Shown in pieces: positions 45,801 to 56,329 of a stretch of 64,000 nucleotides of DNA. The stretch is from the NCBI RefSeq assembly GCF_035582795.1, contig NC_134365.1:222907887-222971886 (forward strand). The letters run 5' to 3'. The position numbers and the translations under genes were made by a program. Position 1 is the first letter of the stretch. Every line of letters begins with the position of its first letter. This DNA is from Mycteria americana. Lineage: Eukaryota > Chordata > Aves > Ciconiiformes > Ciconiidae. The notes beneath the pieces are model-generated. The model was given only the letters and a program-made list of their open reading frames with translations. It was not told where the DNA came from and did not search any database.

Positions 45801-48800
45801 TGTTTCTAGCAGGAGAGGTTCAAACCAAAGTGCCCCAATATTTGTTTAGTTCAAAACTGTCACAGCATTTACCTGCCTTCAGGACCCTAAATCTGTCCCA
45901 GCCTTGCTCTGTCTCCTGAAAGATGCTTTTGTGGTACCTTTGTATGAGAAGAGACCTCCTAAGCTCTAGCAGGACAATCCCAGCATTTCATGCCCCCAAA
46001 CACTGGAATCAACTGCAGAGCCTGCTGTGCAAGTGTGTTGCGGGTCTCCCCGCACAGGAGACAGGACACTCAGCAGACTGCAGACACAGAGCGTGAGCAA
46101 TGCCATTTGGCAGAGCCTGTTCAGCCACAGTCTCAGCAATGCCATGGCTAGCTGGTCCCTGACCTGCAGGAGTGACTTAAAGGCCAGAGCCTTGCTCAGA
46201 GAGAGGACAAGACTAACTTTGCCTTCCTCTGCCTCCACCAGGCCCTGAGAGATGCCTTCATCCAGGCTAAGCTTTGCCAGACAGCTTTGCAAGCAGAGAG
46301 TGCCAGCTGGACATGCAAGAAGAAGGCTGAGCAAGGGATGGCTGTGACCTAGAACAGGAAGGGAAAAAGTATTGAACAGGGAAGGCCTGACTGGAGTTGC
46401 AGAGTGTCCCCAGGGTCCTGTGCTGTTGGCCACCCAGGTGTGGCAGTGACCTGCCAATACAGTCCTGCCTGCTCTGACCTGCCTCTGGTGTGTGGCTCAG
46501 GCAGGACCTGTGACAGAGAAAGGCTGCCATCACCATGATGTTTTAAACCCAGCACAGTGCAAGTGGCTTTGAGCACGCTGCCTGAAGTGCAGCAACATGC
46601 AGAGCAAGCACATCCTTTCAGTTGCAGGTTCTCCCCACTCCGTGCAGAGGAGATGAGGATAGGGCCTCAGTTGCCCATCCTGCTCTGTTGCTGCTAGCTC
46701 AGCCAGCTCCAGCGAGCCCTCAGCACATGTGCCACTCCACAGGGGCCACAGCAGAGCAGATGCAGCCAGCTGGGGGGTGGGGATAGAGGGTTGGTCCTCA
46801 CCCACTTCTGCTGAGCAACAGAGAGATAACTTCGTCTGCAGCACACTCAGTGCCCGGGTGACCGCTGCCACCACACAGTGCTGAGAGGGAAAGCTCGGCT
46901 GGGACCCATAGCAGATTCTCAGAAAACCCTTGTGACTGCAAAGTCCAGCTGGGCAGTGCTTCCTTGACCTCCCAAAAAGCTGAGTGGCTATACCAAAAGT
47001 CCTGAGACCTAGAAGTTGATGGCACCCCATGCCTCCCTGCTCTCCCTGCTCAAGTGTTTTACCCCTGGCCCTGCTGGGTCAGGTTTAGGGCTTCCTTTTG
47101 CCTTCCCTCCTTGCAGGCATGTGTGAGCCAAGAGCTTCTGCCTGCTGGTCAGTCCTATTGGTCTCAGAGCCCTCTGCAGTCCTCACCTGCTCTGTGCATA
47201 GGGATGTCTGTATTTCCCAAGGACATGCTCATCTTACCACATCTCGATCAGATTTACCAGACTGCCCTGGCTGCTGCATGGATGCATCTTGTGCCTGCTT
47301 ATCTCCCACCCTGAAACTCTCCTGGGTGCCCCTGCCCACTCCCTTTCCCCCTGCAGAAACGCCTGCCCCCAAACCCAGAGCCTATCACACCCCCGCCTCA
47401 CCAGGGCTCCAGTCTGCTGCCCCTACCTGCACGGGCAGCTCCTGACCACTGGCCACGTGAAGGAAAGCAGGAGCGTTGTCATTCTCATCCAGCACAGTGA
47501 CATAGATGGTTCCTGTGGCACTGCGGGGTGGCGCTCCCCCATCCTGCACGATCACCAAGAGCTGGTAGCTGGACTGCTGCTCCCGGTCCAGGCTATGCTT
47601 GGTGCTGAGCTCCCCTGTGAGGGAGAAGTGGGGACACAGCTCAGCCCAAAAAACTCTTTAGAGAAGAACCTGTGCTCAGGTATGTTGCTAGGGAGCCCAG
47701 CACCGCAGGGGTAGGAAGATGAATATTCTGTTGCGGCACTGGCCTGGCCTGCATCACTTTTGACCTGCCCTGGGCTTTCTCCCCAGCCAGCCCCAGCCTA
47801 GGAAGCCAAGAAGTCTCTCACCTGTCTGTGTGTGGATAAGAAAGTTGGGATCGTGCTGGAGCAGGCGGTAGGTGAGCCGGCTGTTCTGCCCAGCATCCCG
47901 GTCACTTGCCATTACCCTCCCCACACTGCTACCAGGAGCCTGATTCTCAGGAACAGTGAAGAAGTAACGCTCCTCACTCAGCCGGGGGCTGTTGTCGTTC
48001 TCATCAGTGATGCTGATCCGTACAGTGCTGGTGCCTGTTTTCCAGGCTTCCCCCCCTGCACCACTGCCTCCTGCCGAGGCCAGCACTGTGAGCACATACA
48101 GGTCCCGTGTCTCCCGGTCCAGTGCACTTTTGACATACAGCCAACCACTCTCAGGCATGATGCCAAAGCTGGCAGCATCCCCATCTGCACGCAAGTGGTA
48201 GGTAAGGGTCATGGATTCTGCATCGCGTGCCAGGGCCCGCACCTGCAGGAAGCGGGTGGAGACAGGCACACCTTCCCGCACCTCCACGCGGTAGGTGAGT
48301 GTGTCAAAGATAGGCCCATTGTCATGCTCGGCTTGCACATGCACCAGCAGCGTGAACGTGGAGCTGAGCTGGGGAACGCCACTGTCTCGGGCCACAATGG
48401 CCAGCCTGTAGGCTGCGCTGGCTTCATATTGCAGGGCTCCGATCAGTCGCACTGCCCCCGATGAGCGCTCCACACTGAAGGTGCCATCACCTCCTGACAC
48501 CAGCTCAAAATTCACCTGACCGTTGGCACCGCTGTCACGGTCCTCGGCCTGCAAAGTGTACACTGTAGTCCCAGGTTCTGTGGCCTCTGGTAGCAGAATG
48601 GAGTCGGAGGGGGCTGGGAACACTGGCACATTGTCATTCACATCTGACACAGAGATTTTTACGCGTGTGTTGCTATAGGCAGGAGGTGAACCACTTCGGG
48701 CCTGGACATCCAGAATGAGGACTGCCTGGGACTCATGATCAAGAGGCAGGTTGGTGCGGAGCTGCCCGGAGGCAGAGTCGATAGAAAAGTAGCCATGAGG

Positions 48801-51058
48801 ATCCCCCGAGGAGATGGAATAAAAGATGTCATCAGCATGACCTGTGGACAAGGAAATGAAGACAGGAAGAATGATTTGTGTACCCGACTCACCTCCTCAG
48901 CCCCCCACAGACAGCAGAAGGGTTGGGCAGTGCTGTCTGTGGCAGAGTCTGGTCAGGACGTGCACAGTAGTACTGTGTACATGGTGCATGTATGCACAGA
49001 TGCATGTGCACAAGTGTGTGTACACACGTGTGTAAGCACATGTGTGAGAGCATGCACTGAGTTGACTGAAATCGCATGGGTGCACATTTGGATGTGCATG
49101 CCTCTGTGCATGTGTGGAGCTCCCAGAACAGGGTTGCTCTGTGAGGAAGTGTGGTACTGGACCTTCAAGATGATGCAGGGACAGGGAAAGTGACTGCATA
49201 CAAAAGGGACAAGCCCATACCTGGAGGGTTCAGGGCCCGGACAGCCCCCACACTGGCACCCTGCAGCATGTCCTCAGGCACTGTGAAGAAGTACTGAGCT
49301 TGCTCAAAGACAGGGGGTGAGACCGTGCCTTCCACGATGCTGATGTTCACCCGGGCATTTGGCTGTGCCTGCAGGCCCCCACCATCTTGTGCAGAGATCA
49401 CCAGCTGCACCAGGGTGTTGGCTTTACCACTCAGGGACCATGAGAGGGAGATGACACCTAGGGAAGAAAGCAGTTTAGAGGGCACTATGCCTGCGCCCCT
49501 GCCTGTCATCTGGCACCAAGGGAACAGGCCAAACCATAAGCTTAAAAAGAAAGACCTAAGGGAGCAGCAAACAACATGTGTCGCAGGGAGGAGCTCACCA
49601 TGGAACAACTGGAGTAAAGAGGAACCCTCCTGGGAAAGCCTCCCCAAATCCTCCTTTCTCAACCTTAGGCCCAGCCCTGAGCTAAGCAGTGGCAAGGGCT
49701 GGGGGAAACGAGCCAGAGGGCAGGTTGTGGGAGAGGGAAAGGAGGGACTAGGGCTTCCAATGTGGGGTGCAGGGTGATGGTCACAACACAGCAGGTGGGA
49801 TCTGGGCTGTGGGGAGGCTCTTAGAGGAAATGGAGAACTGAAGGACCATCCTCTACAGGCCCTACAAAGGAGGTGGCCCTGCATTAGGATGGCTGGTAGG
49901 CCTGTCTCATCCCAGTCGCATTCTGGGAACTTGGGGACCAGTGTGGAGAGACCCCGATGCCTGTGCTGAGCACAGGACACCTTCCTGTCCTGCTGAGAGC
50001 CCCTGGCACCACACGCCCATGCACTCACCCTCCCCAGCAGAAACCACTCTGGTTTTGGTGGCCAAAGCAAGGCACAGCAGATGCAGCCAATGATAAAGGT
50101 GGGACCGAGTACAACAGAGAGTTACAGGGAAGGAGAGAAAACTGAGCAGGGGAGAGAAGGGAACTGCGCAGGGACAAGAAACTAAGCAGGATACAGCCTG
50201 ATGGGGCAAAGCAAGCAGCATACAGGAGGAAAAGCGCAGTGAGTCAGGGATGGGGAATGAGGGAGAGGAAGGAAGACGGGACAAATGAGGAACAGAGCAG
50301 GGAGCAGAAACAAGAGGTCAGAGACTGAGTCTGGGAAGGGGCTGCCAGAGGCTCAAGAAGCTGAGGCAGGGAAGATGTGGCAGGGAGAAGAACAGACATA
50401 TTCTGGTGGCAGACTGCACTGCTGAGATGGCCAAGCAGTGACCCTCAGGCTGGCTTTTACACCTGCCCGCATCCCAGTGCTCTGATTGCTGCCTATTCTG
50501 GCTGCCCCCTGAGCTCTCTCTCACCTGTGTCCTTGTTGAGGGAGAAGAGAGGGGGTGAGTTTCCCAGGACAATGCGGTAGGTCACTTTCCCGTGCAGCCC
50601 CTCATCCTTGTCGTGGGCAGTAACACGCAGCACAGCGGTACCTGGCATGCTCTGTGTGCTGATGCTGGCAGCATACTCCAGTGGATAAAACGCTGGCTGG
50701 TTGTCATTTATGTCCTCCAGGAAAACCTTCACATACACCATGGAGTTCAGGCCACCCTGTGGAAGGACCAGATCAGAGATGGTGCAAAGAGCAGGGGCAA
50801 GGACAACAGTATCCCCTGCACAGTGCTGAGTCAGCAGCATCACATCCCCATGACTTCTCCAGCACTCACCCCATCAACAGCAGTGATGGTGAAATCATAG
50901 GCAGACGTGCCCTCATCACGATCCAGGGGCTGCACAGTGCACAGCTGCCCCGTGTGCTTGTCAATGCTGAACTGCGTGGGGACAACACTGCCGATGCCAG
51001 AACCAATGGAGTAGGAAAGGGAGCCAAACGTGCCGCTGTCTGCATCTGTGGCTGTCAC
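25283..51058 (-). CDS. DCHS1: Dachsous cadherin-related 1 (DCHS1), 19 exons, 5' end outside window
   Basis: DCHS1 is a giant atypical cadherin that binds FAT4 on neighbouring cells in planar polarity and Hippo signalling. Exons in transcript order, numbered as in human: 3 51058-50870, 4 50756-50525, 5 49457-49221, 6 48841-47822, 7 47614-47427, 8 42525-42429, 9 42248-42091, 10 40014-39180, 11 38874-38635, 12 38169-38044, 13 37746-37537, 14 36952-36089, 15 35621-35508, 16 31981-31770, 17 31588-31434, 18 30093-29963, 19 29446-29160, 20 28299-28161, 21 27897-25283. All junctions are GT-AG and frames join without a break: 8049 nt, 2682 aa plus stop. The protein enters in about the sixth cadherin repeat (VTATDADSG), carries about 22 repeats with DxNDNxP calcium motifs, one membrane segment and a long cytoplasmic tail ending AELRI. 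Human DCHS1 has 3298 aa, so about 600 N-terminal residues are missing. Confidence 0.95.
27898..29962 (-). other. DCHS1: DCHS1 introns 18-20
   Basis: This covers intron 20 (27898-28160), intron 19 (28300-29159) and intron 18 (29447-29962), separated by exons 20 and 19. The intronic sequence holds no repeat or RNA gene that I recognise. Confidence 0.6.
30160..31080. repeat. Diverged minisatellite in DCHS1 intron 17
   Basis: Variants of GCATCTGGAGTG and GGGGCAGTGGATGTGTG recur every 30-70 bp across intron 17, interspersed with CATGTGTG-type steps. Examples lie near 30172, 30250, 30288, 30310 and 30405. The plus strand is TG/GGA-rich and the complement gives spurious Cys/His/Pro-rich frames. Units are irregular, so an exact period cannot be given by eye. 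Confidence 0.6.
31982..35507 (-). other. DCHS1: DCHS1 intron 15
   Basis: This is a 3.5-kb intron. About 750 bp of it is a CR1 insertion at 33970-34725. The rest is unique-looking sequence with no recognised exon or RNA. Confidence 0.7.
33970..34725 (-). mobile_element. CR1 LINE, 5'-truncated, in DCHS1 intron 15
   Basis: On the plus strand it starts with TCACAGAATCATAGAATAG, then TTTGGGTTGGAAGAGACC, the reverse complement of an avian CR1 3' end. The minus strand still encodes the C-terminal part of CR1 ORF2 in two overlapping frames: [16 protein letters not shown] and QKANRILGC in one, then [38 protein letters not shown] and [11 protein letters not shown] in the other. Frameshifts and stops break it, so it is a dead copy of the reverse transcriptase C-terminus plus 3'UTR. 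Confidence 0.93.
36089..36952 (-). CDS. DCHS1: DCHS1 exon 14: several consecutive cadherin repeats
   Basis: This 864-nt exon accepts phase 1 and donates phase 1. It encodes cadherin-repeat sequence with [37 protein letters not shown] and [15 protein letters not shown], and ends at ENAAPG, which completes across the exon 15 junction. It is the third largest coding exon in the window. Confidence 0.95.
39180..40014 (-). CDS. DCHS1: DCHS1 exon 10: cadherin repeats
   Basis: This 835-nt exon starts in phase 0 at [16 protein letters not shown] and ends in the glycine codon of NPSTG shared with exon 11. Visible motifs include [18 protein letters not shown] and [15 protein letters not shown]. The order matches the central cadherin repeats of vertebrate DCHS1. 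Confidence 0.95.
40265..40640 (+). mobile_element. CR1-type LINE 3' end in DCHS1 intron 9
   Basis: The plus strand reads GAGCCAGGCTCTTCCCAGTG, AACAGGAAACACTTTTCACT, GGCACAGATTGCCCAGGGAG and GTGGAGTTTCCATCCTTGGA. It ends with a GGTTGGACAAGATGACCTCC-type segment followed by GTGATCCTGTGATTGTG. This is the 3' part of a CR1 copy in sense orientation, of a different subfamily from the 33970 copy. It has no intact frame. Confidence 0.85.
40641..42090. other. Rest of DCHS1 intron 9
   Basis: This is A-rich, lower-GC intronic sequence with no recognised exon, RNA or repeat. It contrasts with the GC-rich DNA of the ILK-TPP1 part. Confidence 0.5.
43725..44080 (+). mobile_element. Ancient CR1-type LINE fragment, sense
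   Basis: Phrases such as AAGAGCTATTTAAGC, GGCACAAGAACAAATGAGTA, TTTAGGCTGGCAATTAAG and GGAATCTGGAACAGC follow the ORF2 end and 3'UTR of old amniote CR1 elements. Divergence is high and no frame survives. Boundaries are approximate. Confidence 0.7.
44560..45245 (-). mobile_element. Ancient CR1-type LINE fragment, antisense
   Basis: On the plus strand TTCACAATTTAATTATG, CATGAAAAAGTACTGCC, TTAAACCTGCTGCC, GCATTTGATTTGCCTTTTTG and AGTGAATTTCATCTCCC match the reverse complement of an old CR1 ORF2 region. It is highly diverged and gapped, and probably a pre-avian insertion. Confidence 0.75.
47822..48841 (-). CDS. DCHS1: DCHS1 exon 6: cadherin repeats
   Basis: This 1020-nt exon is the second largest in the window. 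It starts [18 protein letters not shown] after a glycine codon split with exon 5. It contains DVNDNVPVF and DENDNSPRL motifs, and ends in HTQTG, completed by exon 7. One linker has the unusual AEHDNGPIF in place of DxNDN. Human DCHS1 is also degenerate at that linker, as far as I remember. Confidence 0.95.
48950..49130. repeat. Degenerate (TG)n/(CA)n tract in DCHS1 intron 5
   Basis: This is an imperfect dinucleotide-type run with many TGTGTG, CACACG and GTGCATG steps and no long perfect array. Confidence 0.6.
49458..50524 (-). other. DCHS1: DCHS1 intron 4
   Basis: This 1.07-kb intron is rich in GGGAGAGAAGGG-like purine stretches between 50100 and 50330. I recognised no repeat family or RNA in it. 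Confidence 0.55.
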
Positions 51059-52440
51059 CTGGATGAGGGAAGGCACCACATGATCAGGGCCAGCATCACA
51101 GGCGACCACCAGCCAACCCAGCCCATCACCACCACCACCTCCACAACCCAGTGCTGCCCTCTGCTCCGTGGCCCACAACCACTGCACAGTTCTCAAAGGT
51201 GGCCATAGTAAAGCAGACTGACAGTTACGGCCTCAACTGTGATTCTTGTCCCAGATAAGCCACCATTTCCTCTGCAGCCCTCCCTGCAAGAGGACAGGGC
51301 CTTCCAGGGGCTCACTGGCTGCAGACAGTGCCCTGGACAGTGCTGCAGGCAGCTGTGGTGCACCCCAGGATCAGCCTATGCTGGCCTGGTCTCTGTGCAG
51401 GGACACAGAGGTGGGGGGGCACAGCATTGCAGACTCACAAGAGCTGCACCATACTTTCTATCTATCTAACCTACAGTGCTGCCATGGGTCTCTGCACCAC
51501 CAGAGGTGCCTTGTTTCAGGTGATACCTCCCTTCTTACACCCCTGGGGCAACGTCCATGACTCAGGTCAACAGACTTGCTTTAGCAAAGGAAAAGGCCAT
51601 ATGGAGAGGGGGTGCAGAAAGACCAAGCCTCACACAGATGCCAAGGATCTAGCAGCCAAGCATCCCCATTGCACCCAGCTTGACAGGCCAGTCAGGGACA
51701 ACCTGCACTTTCGCAGCAGCTGCCCCTGGCCCTCTGCTCCTTCTTTTCTGCAAAGACCCTTAAGACAAGACAGGAAGAAAACCAGCCGCCTTTTCACCAT
51801 GACCCTGGCTCTGTCCTGCTCTCAGAGCTCTGTGCCCAGCAGCCCTGGGCTCTGAGGATGATGACTGAGGGTGGCATTGCCCTGGGACAGCCAGGGCCCA
51901 CTGGAGCCTAGGACACATGAATTGCATTAGCAGTTACAGGCACAGAAGGAGGATTAAAACTGCTCCCTGCTTGCAAGGCCCCAGTTCCTCCTTGGGCTCC
52001 TTGCAGAGCTCAGGTCAGCAGAAAACAGCTCCTTCCCCCTGACCCCAGCATCACTGCCCATGGCTCATCCACCAGCTGGGAGCTCTGCACAGAGAACAAA
52101 GCTAGAGGACGGAGCCAGGAGGGAGGCAGCTGGGCCAGGCCCGGGTGAAGTGGAGTTCAGGCCTCGTCAGCCACAGCTCCTCCCAGCAGCAGCGCTGGGG
52201 CCTCGGCTCCCGTGAGCGAGAAGCACAGGAACGTTGCACACGCGCCAAGGAAAGGGCCCAGCTGGGGGCTGCAAACAGCTCTTTCCTTTGGGCAGGGCCC
52301 CTAACCTGAACCACTCACCCGATCATCAGAGATGGAGGAACAACAAGAAAGAGTACAGAGAACGGCTAGGCCAGGGAAGAAAAAAATAAATCAGGTAGAG
52401 GTGGGACCTCCCTCCCCCCCAGACCACATCCTCTGCACCC

Positions 52441-52558
52441 CAGGGAGGGGAGGCAGCACCTGAGATAGCCCCTTGCCAGTTCTCCTGCCCAGTGATCCAA
52501 AGCCTCCAGGGAGGGGAGGCAGCACCTGCAACACACCCTCACCAGCTCTCCTGCCCTG
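52441..52558. repeat. 66-bp tandem duplication
   Basis: Two copies share CAGGGAGGGGAGGCAGCACC, then CCAG(T/C)TCTCCTGCCC, offset by 66 bp. They differ by several substitutions. Confidence 0.7.
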
Positions 52559-54656
52559 CTGCCTGTGGTCTAAGGGGATGCCTGAAGGGAGAAGCTGAGA
52601 GCACATCTACAATGAGCACCATGCTTCCTGTACAGAGTATTTGCTCCCCAACCCTGCAGCAGCTGCCAGAAGAAGCACCACGAAACAGGATCCCCCTTCC
52701 CTGCTCCAGCTGCAGAGCACTCAGAGCCACAGGTGCCATGACAGCAGCCCAGCCAGAAAGCACTTTGGGAAATTGGACCCACCCGCCTCCTCCCTGAGTT
52801 CAACATCCTCCCTCCCTCCTGCCTCAGCTCCCTTTGCTGCAGAGCTGCTCATCTGAGAGTATTAAATCTGACCTCACTGACATTGCTGAAACCTGTATTC
52901 AGGTTAACTGTGTTCTGGCTCCATGTTGGATAGTATTACTGGGGTGATAGCGCTGTACCAATACACTTGAGTTGTGTGCCATGCCTGGGTTTTAGCTGGT
53001 AGCGTTCTCTACCACTGCAGATGGAAATGCACCTGAAACTGATAAGCTGCCACAGTGACTGGAATAGGCACTATGTGGCAAATTAATAACTTCTTTCCTT
53101 CCAAGTGAACTGCTTATCACTCTGAAAGTGCTCTAAAATGCATGTCAGCTGCTTTAATACACTGTACAGCAACAACCCCTGCAGCAGAGTAAGGTATTTT
53201 CCTTAGGCTCCTCAGGCCACGGGCTCTGGTGCTTCCAGAACAGCCTCACTTCCCCACCTTAACCATCCTCTGACGGCCACCATCCTAAGAAAGATACCCA
53301 CAGGGGAAGCTATCTGGAAATCCAGCCTTCTGCCACAGGAGCTGGGTCAGATTTTGGGAACAGGGCAGAAACAGATGAGCTCTCACTATTACGCAGTACA
53401 GCACCATCCCCCTGGCTGCTCCCTGGTACCCAGAGCCATCTACCTGCAAGACTGCCTCATGGAGCCAGCAGTCTGGCATCAGAGGCAAACCTAGACGTAG
53501 AGCCAGGGCAAGGCACCCTCAGAAAAGCTCCACGTTCACAGGTGTCTGGCGCTCCACCTCCCCATCCTGCTGTGGGACTGTCTGTGGATGTCTGTCTAAC
53601 ACAAACCCTGCCTGTACAAGCCCACACAGGGTCCAAGAGAGGTCATGTCACTGCTACACCAGCACTGGTGCAAGCACCACTGGAGACTTGTGTCTGGTCC
53701 TAGTCTCACTTGGAGGGGTGGTGCTAAACTAGTGCCCAGAGAAAAGCCACAGGAACAACAAAACACCTGAAGGAGCAGCTAACCGTGTTAGCTCAGTGTG
53801 GGGCGGCTGGACAGTTTGCTTAGCGTCTCTGCCACTGTGTGGAGAGGGAGTGGGCCTGTGGCTGGTGCACCCCCCAGCCTGAGCTCTCCTGCCTGCAGGC
53901 AGGCAGTGCCTGCAGACCGCTTATGCCCTGTGTGTGCGTTCTGTGGGATGGGGCTGGCTGCCTGCCTGCAGCCAGCCCACACTCAACAGGGCCTGATGCA
54001 AGCCCTGTAGACAGCACAGAATCCCCACTGCGGCTGGGGTGATGCCCCCTGGGGACTCCTCTGACAGGCAGCATAGCATTTGATCAGCCACTAGGTATGG
54101 CAGACACCTCAGTCTAGCTGGCATGCGTAGCTGGGACTCATGGCTGCAGACTGCAGAGCACATGCAGTCTTGGACGTGGTGCCCATTTTTAGCCGTGAGG
54201 ATAACTAACCACCAAAAGGCTCATCAAGGCCTGTGGTGAATTCACCACTCCTGGAAATTTTTAAACCAAGTATGGATATTTTTCTAGGAACTTTGCTAGA
54301 AGCTAATGCAGGGCAGCCCCAGGCTCTGTATGTAGTGCTCACCCCAAATCTTGGATCAACAGCTGGTTTTACTGTAGCTTACTTATGAGGCTCCTGATGT
54401 TTGCCTGAGAAATAAAAGGGAAATGGGGTCAAGCTGTCTGTGGGACAGCCCAGGAAACACTCCATTCAGGATTGTGCAAGGCCTGCTGCTTGAATACGTG
54501 GGAGCAGCCGTCAGAGCTCTGAGCCTGAATGGAGCCCCTACAGCACCCTCACCTCTGACTTCTTTTGAACATCCTGCAGGGCCAAGACTGGCTGTTCCCA
54601 GGAGGAGCTATGTGAGAGGAGAGAGGAGAGAAGGAGAAGGCTGTAGCTGGGAACAA

Positions 54657-54776
54657 GACACCTGCATGAGCTTGCAGGGTCAGCATGAAGATACGAGGCG
54701 TGGACAAAGCTGTGGGGTCCACTCATCTGCACAGGACACCTGCACAAGCTTGCAGGATCACCACGGATACACCAGG
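54657..54776. repeat. 78-bp diverged tandem duplication
   Basis: GACACCTGCATGAGCTTGCA at 54657 and GACACCTGCACAAGCTTGCA at 54735 head two diverged units that continue into GAAGATACGAGG and CGGATACACCAGG respectively. Confidence 0.6.
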
Positions 54777-56329
54777 CACAATGTGCAGAGGTGAAGTGCA
54801 TGCTGTGTTTCTGCCCAAGACTACAGTATGTGCAGCTGCAAACCCATGTGCCAAGAACAGAAGTGTTCACAAAGCGCAAGCGCAGGAAGACTCCCCACAT
54901 TGGGTGAAAATGTTCTGTGCTGTGTTGTTGGACAGCAGTGATGCCAGAGCCCAGCACTCTGTCCCCATCTTGGGACTCCAGAGGGTGCTCCGCGAGGCAG
55001 AGAGTGTGGCCCTGGAGCTCTGACATCAAGAGCCCAGATGTTCCCATTCACAGACCCAGCCAGATCAGCAGTGAGAAGGAAGCCATGGTGAATTGTTTCT
55101 ATGGTTCATTACGTTCTCTGTTGAAGACTTACTTCTAATCACTGCTACTAGCCAAGTCTGATTCTGCCCTTGTAAGACTAAGGGGCGGTTGTTCTTAGAA
55201 ACCCTCTCTGTATTGGTATTGGTGGGTGGACCAGGCAAACCCATCCCCTTCCTGGATAAACCAGCTGCATGGTCAGAGTGTTTTCTGGTCTGTAGCTTTC
55301 CTGTTCTATCCTGTAGGACCCTATTCTCCAAAGGGAAATCCTTGCCATCAGGAGAGAATGGCTGCATGAATGCATCCTGCTATTGCATATGGGATGTGTT
55401 TCTGACAGCAGTCAGCAGCTTGGTCTTTGACAAGTGAGGGAGACTGAGACTCAGGGTCCTGCAGAGCATCCTGCTCGAGTCCAGAATGAGGCCAGGCTTT
55501 CTGAGCAGCACAGGGCCAGTGTTCCTGCCTGTCTTTCGGCCTTGTTAAGATGTGCTTGGCTGCAAGCACGGTATTTCCCTGGAACCTGCTGCAGCTGTGC
55601 ACAGCACATGGAGCATTACTCTCCCTGGATGCCTTGTCCTCTAATTCTGCCTACAGCATGCTCCTGGGACAGCCCAGCCTTCACACAGCCTCACATAGAG
55701 CCCACTCAGCCCAGGGCATCACTGGTGTCCCCCAGCACTGCACACTGTGCTAGCCATGGCCAGGTCCGGCCTGCAACGGGCTACTACACTTCTCCCATGT
55801 CGCTCAGCACGCCCCATCCCTACCTGCCTATTGTGCCCCACACAGCTCCCATGTCCCAGGCCCCATACAGATGCTCCCATGGGCACTAGGACTGGCACCT
55901 TTCTCTTGTCACCCCCAGCAACACCTCCATCTCCTCCCTGTATTGCCAGCTTCCTCCACCGCCCCCTATCCAGGATATTCCCCGGCCATACAGTGGTACC
56001 CCACAGGTCTGCTGCGGCTGTGCAGAGCTGGCACCTGACCATGGGCTGGAGAGCATAGCCTGGGCTTGAGGCACTCGATCTCGCTTCATGTCTGCCTTCC
56101 CCCTTGCAGGGCAGCAAGCAAGGCAGCGCAGCACAGCCTCAACCTGTGAGGGTGTACTGGCAGTGCCCTGGTTCAGAGCCAGCCAGAGCTGGTTGCTCAC
56201 CAGCAGTGCAGGGTTCAACAAAAATGCAAAAATGTGGAATTCCTTGCTTCAGGGCACAGTGATATCAAATTGTACAGATTCAGAAAGCAACTACCCACAT
56301 TCACAGAGAAAAATCCACTAAAGGCTTTA

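Larger units (their letters stand above)
42526..47426 (-). other. DCHS1: DCHS1 intron 7 (4.9 kb)
   Basis: This is the largest intron that lies entirely inside the window. It carries two old CR1-type fragments in opposite orientation (about 43725-44080 sense and 44560-45245 antisense). The remainder, including 45250-47426, shows no exon or RNA that I recognise. Confidence 0.6.
51059..56229. other. Start of DCHS1 intron 2, no exon seen
   Basis: Both strands were read for cadherin motifs (DxNDN, DRE, DADSG) and for a signal-peptide exon, and none was found. Two small duplications are visible. A 66-bp unit starting CAGGGAGGGGAGGCAGC occurs at 52441 and 52507. A unit starting GACACCTGC occurs at 54657 and 54735. 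Otherwise the DNA is unique-looking. Confidence 0.5.
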
